64,000 bases of DNA from Croceibacterium mercuriale (GTDB taxonomy: Bacteria > Pseudomonadota > Alphaproteobacteria > Sphingomonadales > Sphingomonadaceae). Positions within the stretch are counted from its first letter, which is position 1. The number at the start of each line of letters is the position of its first letter. The notes below the pieces were generated by a model. The model was not told the origin of the DNA, ran no database searches, and saw nothing but the letters and a program-made list of their open reading frames with translations. The stretch spans positions 937,501-1,001,500 of the forward strand of contig NZ_JTDN01000001.1 in NCBI RefSeq assembly GCF_000802385.1, given 5' to 3'. Positions 60,530-64,000 of this stretch are shown here, in pieces. The translations under genes were made by a program, and so were the position numbers.

Positions 60530-61520
60530 CGCTCTGCGGCTCAACCACCGGGGTGACCTCCGGCGCGGACCTGCTGCCGGTGTCCGTCGCCGGATTGGCG
60601 GCGATGACGCTGGCAGTTTCCTCCGCATCCGCCCGTTCGGCCTCCGCTATGGAAGGGGCCTGCGATGCGGCGACGGCCTGCGGCTGCCAGATCGGTTCCA
60701 CCAGCACCACGTCGGTCGCCGCCGGATTGCTCAGCAGCTGGGCAATGGCACCATCGCGCGTCAGGGCGGTGACCAGCGCCACCGCGATACCGGGACGGAA
60801 CAGCCCGCCCGATCCGCTGGTGACGAAGACGTCGCCCTTCTTGATGGGATTGATGCCCAGATTGATCAGGCGCAGGCGCAGCAGGCCATCCGCCCGCCCT
60901 TCGGCAAAGGCGACCACGTCGTCGGTCGCGCGGCGGACCGGCACCATGCTTTCGGGGTCGGTCAGCAACAGCACCCGGCTGGACCGCTGGCCGGTCTCCA
61001 GCACGCGGCCGATCAGGCCCAGCGGGCTGCTGACGGGCATGCCCGGGCGGACGCCATCGGCCCGGCCGGCCGAAATCCAGGCGAACCGGCGGGTGCTGGC
61101 AGCGGTGGAACCGATCAGGCGCGCGGTGGCGATGGGGCGCGTTTCCCCGTCGGCCAGGCGCAGCACGGCCTTCAGCCGCAAGTTCTCCCGCCGGATTGCC
61201 TCCGCCTCCGCCAGCTTGACGCGGGCGATGCGCATCTCGTCGCGCAACTCGGCATTGCGGCTGCCGGCGCGGTAGTAGCCGGCGATCGCGTCGAACACGT
61301 TCTGCGAGGCGACGCGGCCGCCGGCGCCGGCCTCGCCGGCCGGACTGGCGAAGTCCGCCGCCATCGACCGGAGGCCGGCAAAGGCTTCAGGCCGGAACAG
61401 CGACAGGCTGAGCAGGACCGCACCCAGCAGCGCGCCGGACCCGGCCATGAGGTACCCGGCGAACAGGCCCAGCTGGGCCTTCCTGTTGCTACCCGGCCGG
61501 CGACCGGAAGGCAGCGCCAT
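60522..61520 (-). CDS. mreC: Rod shape-determining protein MreC
   Basis: This 332-residue bitopic protein has a membrane helix near 20-42 (LFAGYLMAGSGALLGAVLL), a coiled coil (about 85-120, ELRDEMRIARVKLAEAEAI) and a beta-rich periplasmic domain with DGVRPGMPVSSPLGLIGRV. A Pro/Ala-rich, acidic tail ends the protein. It activates PBP2 in the elongasome. It lies 30 bases downstream of mreB. Confidence 0.94.
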   Translation of the reverse strand: MALPSGRRPGSNRKAQLGLFAGYLMAGSGALLGAVLLSLSLFRPEAFAGLRSMAADFASPAGEAGAGGRVASQNVFDAIAGYYRAGSRNAELRDEMRIARVKLAEAEAIRRENLRLKAVLRLADGETRPIATARLIGSTAASTRRFAWISAGRADGVRPGMPVSSPLGLIGRVLETGQRSSRVLLLTDPESMVPVRRATDDVVAFAEGRADGLLRLRLINLGINPIKKGDVFVTSGSGGLFRPGIAVALVTALTRDGAIAQLLSNPAATDVVLVEPIWQPQAVAASQAPSIAEAERADAEETASVIAANPATDTGSRSAPEVTPVVEPQSGD

Positions 61521-61550
61521 GGCTGCAGACCCTTATGCGAGTGTCGTGGA

Positions 61551-62609
<1,059 letters not shown>

Positions 62610-62786
62610 TTATTGGTGCGCCGGGGGCGGTTGGTGAGGCAAGGGGCAGGGCAGGGAAACCCGCCGCTCACAGGCGGCTCCTTAGCGTGGTGATCGCGGG
62701 AAGGCCAAAATAAATATGTCCACATGTGCAACACAAATTAACCGCCTGGCTCGAATTGCCGGCAGGTTGTCGCTACCCTGCCGGCC

Positions 62787-64000
62787 ATGCCCCTGATCCG
62801 CCGCCTGCCAGAGACACTGATCAACCGCATCGCCGCCGGCGAAGTGGTTGAACGGCCGGCCAGCGCGCTGAAGGAACTGGTGGAGAATGCCGTCGACGCC
62901 GGCGCCACGCGCATCGGCGTGACGCTGCTGGAAGGCGGGCTCGACCGGATCGAGGTGGTGGACGATGGCTGCGGCATGGATCCTGATCAGATATCTCTGG
63001 CGCTGGAACGGCACGCCACCTCCAAGCTGCCGGAGACGCTGGTGGGCGAGGACGGCGCGCTGGAACAGGTCGCCACGCTGGGCTTCCGGGGGGAGGCGCT
63101 GCCGTCGATCGCCAGCGTTGCCCGGCTGGCGCTGGAAAGCCGCCCGCATGGCGCCGCGCAGGGCTGGCGTCGGGTGGTGGATCACGGCACGCTGGCCGAG
63201 GATGGCCCTTGCGCGATCCCCCCGGGCACGAAGGTGCGGGTGGAGCAACTGTTCGCCCGGGTGCCGGCCCGCCGCAAGTTCCTGCGCAGCGCCCGCAGCG
63301 AGTATGCCGCCTGCCTGGATGTGGTGCGGCGGCTTGCCATGGCCCGGCCGGACATCGCCTTCACGCTGCATCATGGCGAGCGTCGTATCCTGCAACTGCA
63401 GGGCGGCGAGGGACAGGCCGCCCGTATCGCGCAGGTGATCGACCGAGACCTGGCCGACAATGGCGTGGTGGTCGAATGGGTGCGGGAGACGGAACAGGGG
63501 CCCATGCGCCTGACCGGTCTGGCCGGCCTGCCGACCTTCAATCGCGGGATCGCCGACCATCAGTACCTGTTCGTCAACGGCAGGCCGGTACGCGATCGGC
63601 TGCTGATCGGTGCGGTGCGCGGTGCCTATGCCGAGATGCTGGCGCGTGACCGGCATGCGGTGCTGGCCCTGTTCCTGGACATGCCGGCGACCGAGCTGGA
63701 CGTGAACGTGCATCCGGCCAAGACGGAGGTGCGGTTCCGCGATGCTTCCGGCGTGCGCGGCTTCATCGTGACGGCGCTGCGGCAGTCGCTCTCCACCGGT
63801 GATCGGCGCAGCGCGCAGGCGGCCGACGCCTCCGCCATGGCGCGGTGGCAGGTGGCTCCGCCGGGAGCTCAGCCATCATGGGCATCGCACATGCCCCCGC
63901 CTGCCGCCGTGCGCGAGCAGGTGGCGGCGTGGCAGGGCTTCGAAAGCATGGTGATGACCGCGCCGCTGGGCCGGGCCGAGATGGCGGAGGCGGAGCCGGA
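62787..64000 (+). CDS. mutL: DNA mismatch repair protein MutL (partial, runs off the window)
   Basis: The first 404 residues are visible. The GHKL ATPase opens with LPETLINRIAAGEVVERP and continues with ENAVDAGAT (Mg/ATP motif), EVVDDGCGM, RHATSK and LGFRGEALPSI. The end of the N-terminal domain has VNVHPAKTEVRF. A Pro/Ala-rich linker begins near residue 350, so the C-terminal dimerisation (possibly nuclease) domain lies outside. MutL couples MutS recognition to strand repair. The start was set by the conserved N-terminus at the ATG 62787. Confidence 0.95.
   Translation, partial: MPLIRRLPETLINRIAAGEVVERPASALKELVENAVDAGATRIGVTLLEGGLDRIEVVDDGCGMDPDQISLALERHATSKLPETLVGEDGALEQVATLGFRGEALPSIASVARLALESRPHGAAQGWRRVVDHGTLAEDGPCAIPPGTKVRVEQLFARVPARRKFLRSARSEYAACLDVVRRLAMARPDIAFTLHHGERRILQLQGGEGQAARIAQVIDRDLADNGVVVEWVRETEQGPMRLTGLAGLPTFNRGIADHQYLFVNGRPVRDRLLIGAVRGAYAEMLARDRHAVLALFLDMPATELDVNVHPAKTEVRFRDASGVRGFIVTALRQSLSTGDRRSAQAADASAMARWQVAPPGAQPSWASHMPPPAAVREQVAAWQGFESMVMTAPLGRAEMAEAEP

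Overview
The window is a GC-rich, densely packed chromosomal segment of an alphaproteobacterium, most likely of the order Sphingomonadales. The evidence for this is by eye: two large TonB-dependent receptors of the Xanthomonas/Caulobacter carbohydrate type, GTG/TTG starts, many ATGA/TGATG overlaps, the order ahcY - PAS kinase-like protein - tsaE - amgK - murU - addB - addA - trxA, and mreBCD-mrdA. No insertion sequence, phage gene, rRNA or CRISPR array was seen.

Layout. 1-4955: a small regulator/oxidoreductase neighbourhood (LysR with divergent aldo/keto reductase; RidA-like protein with divergent TetR and two matching operators; SDR plus CPBP protease). 5177-8166: pncB, a histidine phosphatase and NAD(P)HX dehydratase. 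8167-8969: coupled HNH nuclease and Gre factor. 9205-13418: TonB receptor coupled to a PhoA-type alkaline phosphatase. 13470-17923: TonB receptor and divergent LacI regulator around a palindromic operator. 17901-24337: RluE-like pseudouridine synthase, RoxA-like oxygenase with an 88-residue partner, ABC-F ATPase, AlkB, a DUF2264 protein and a peroxiredoxin. 24502-37157: ahcY with a structured leader, then a run of overlapping genes ending at trxA and a terminator. 37226-42715: two unknown small proteins around ferredoxin-NADP reductase, then pncC-nadE and an RBBP9-type hydrolase. 42912-47757: a methyltransferase/anti-sigma-like fusion protein and a Mn/Fe ABC transporter behind an MntR-like box. 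47772-52226: an HscC Hsp70, a J-like protein and two DUF1266 proteins in one operon. 52536-57544: stress flavoprotein, two hydrolases, a methyltransferase, a DUF3253 protein and a dead serine hydrolase. 57665-64000: tRNA-Lys, mrdA, mreD, mreC, mreB and the 5' part of mutL.

Functional links. NAD metabolism recurs: pncB, nnrD and pncC-nadE cover salvage, repair and final synthesis of NAD. Peptidoglycan is served by amgK-murU (MurNAc recycling) and by mreBCD-mrdA (elongation). DNA repair is represented by addAB, alkB and mutL. Translation and RNA modification include tsaE, rluE, roxA and the ABC-F protein.

The observations I would look at first are the gene joining a cytosolic methyltransferase domain to the membrane and periplasmic part of an anti-sigma factor (42912-44195), the HscC-DUF1266 module whose J-like protein has lost the His of HPD, a PAS kinase-like protein that has lost its phosphoacceptor region and nucleotide-binding motifs, and several candidate operators and ribosome-site hairpins (TetR, LacI, MntR-like, pncC-nadE leader, ahcY leader). 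All homology statements come from reading the sequence, without database searches.
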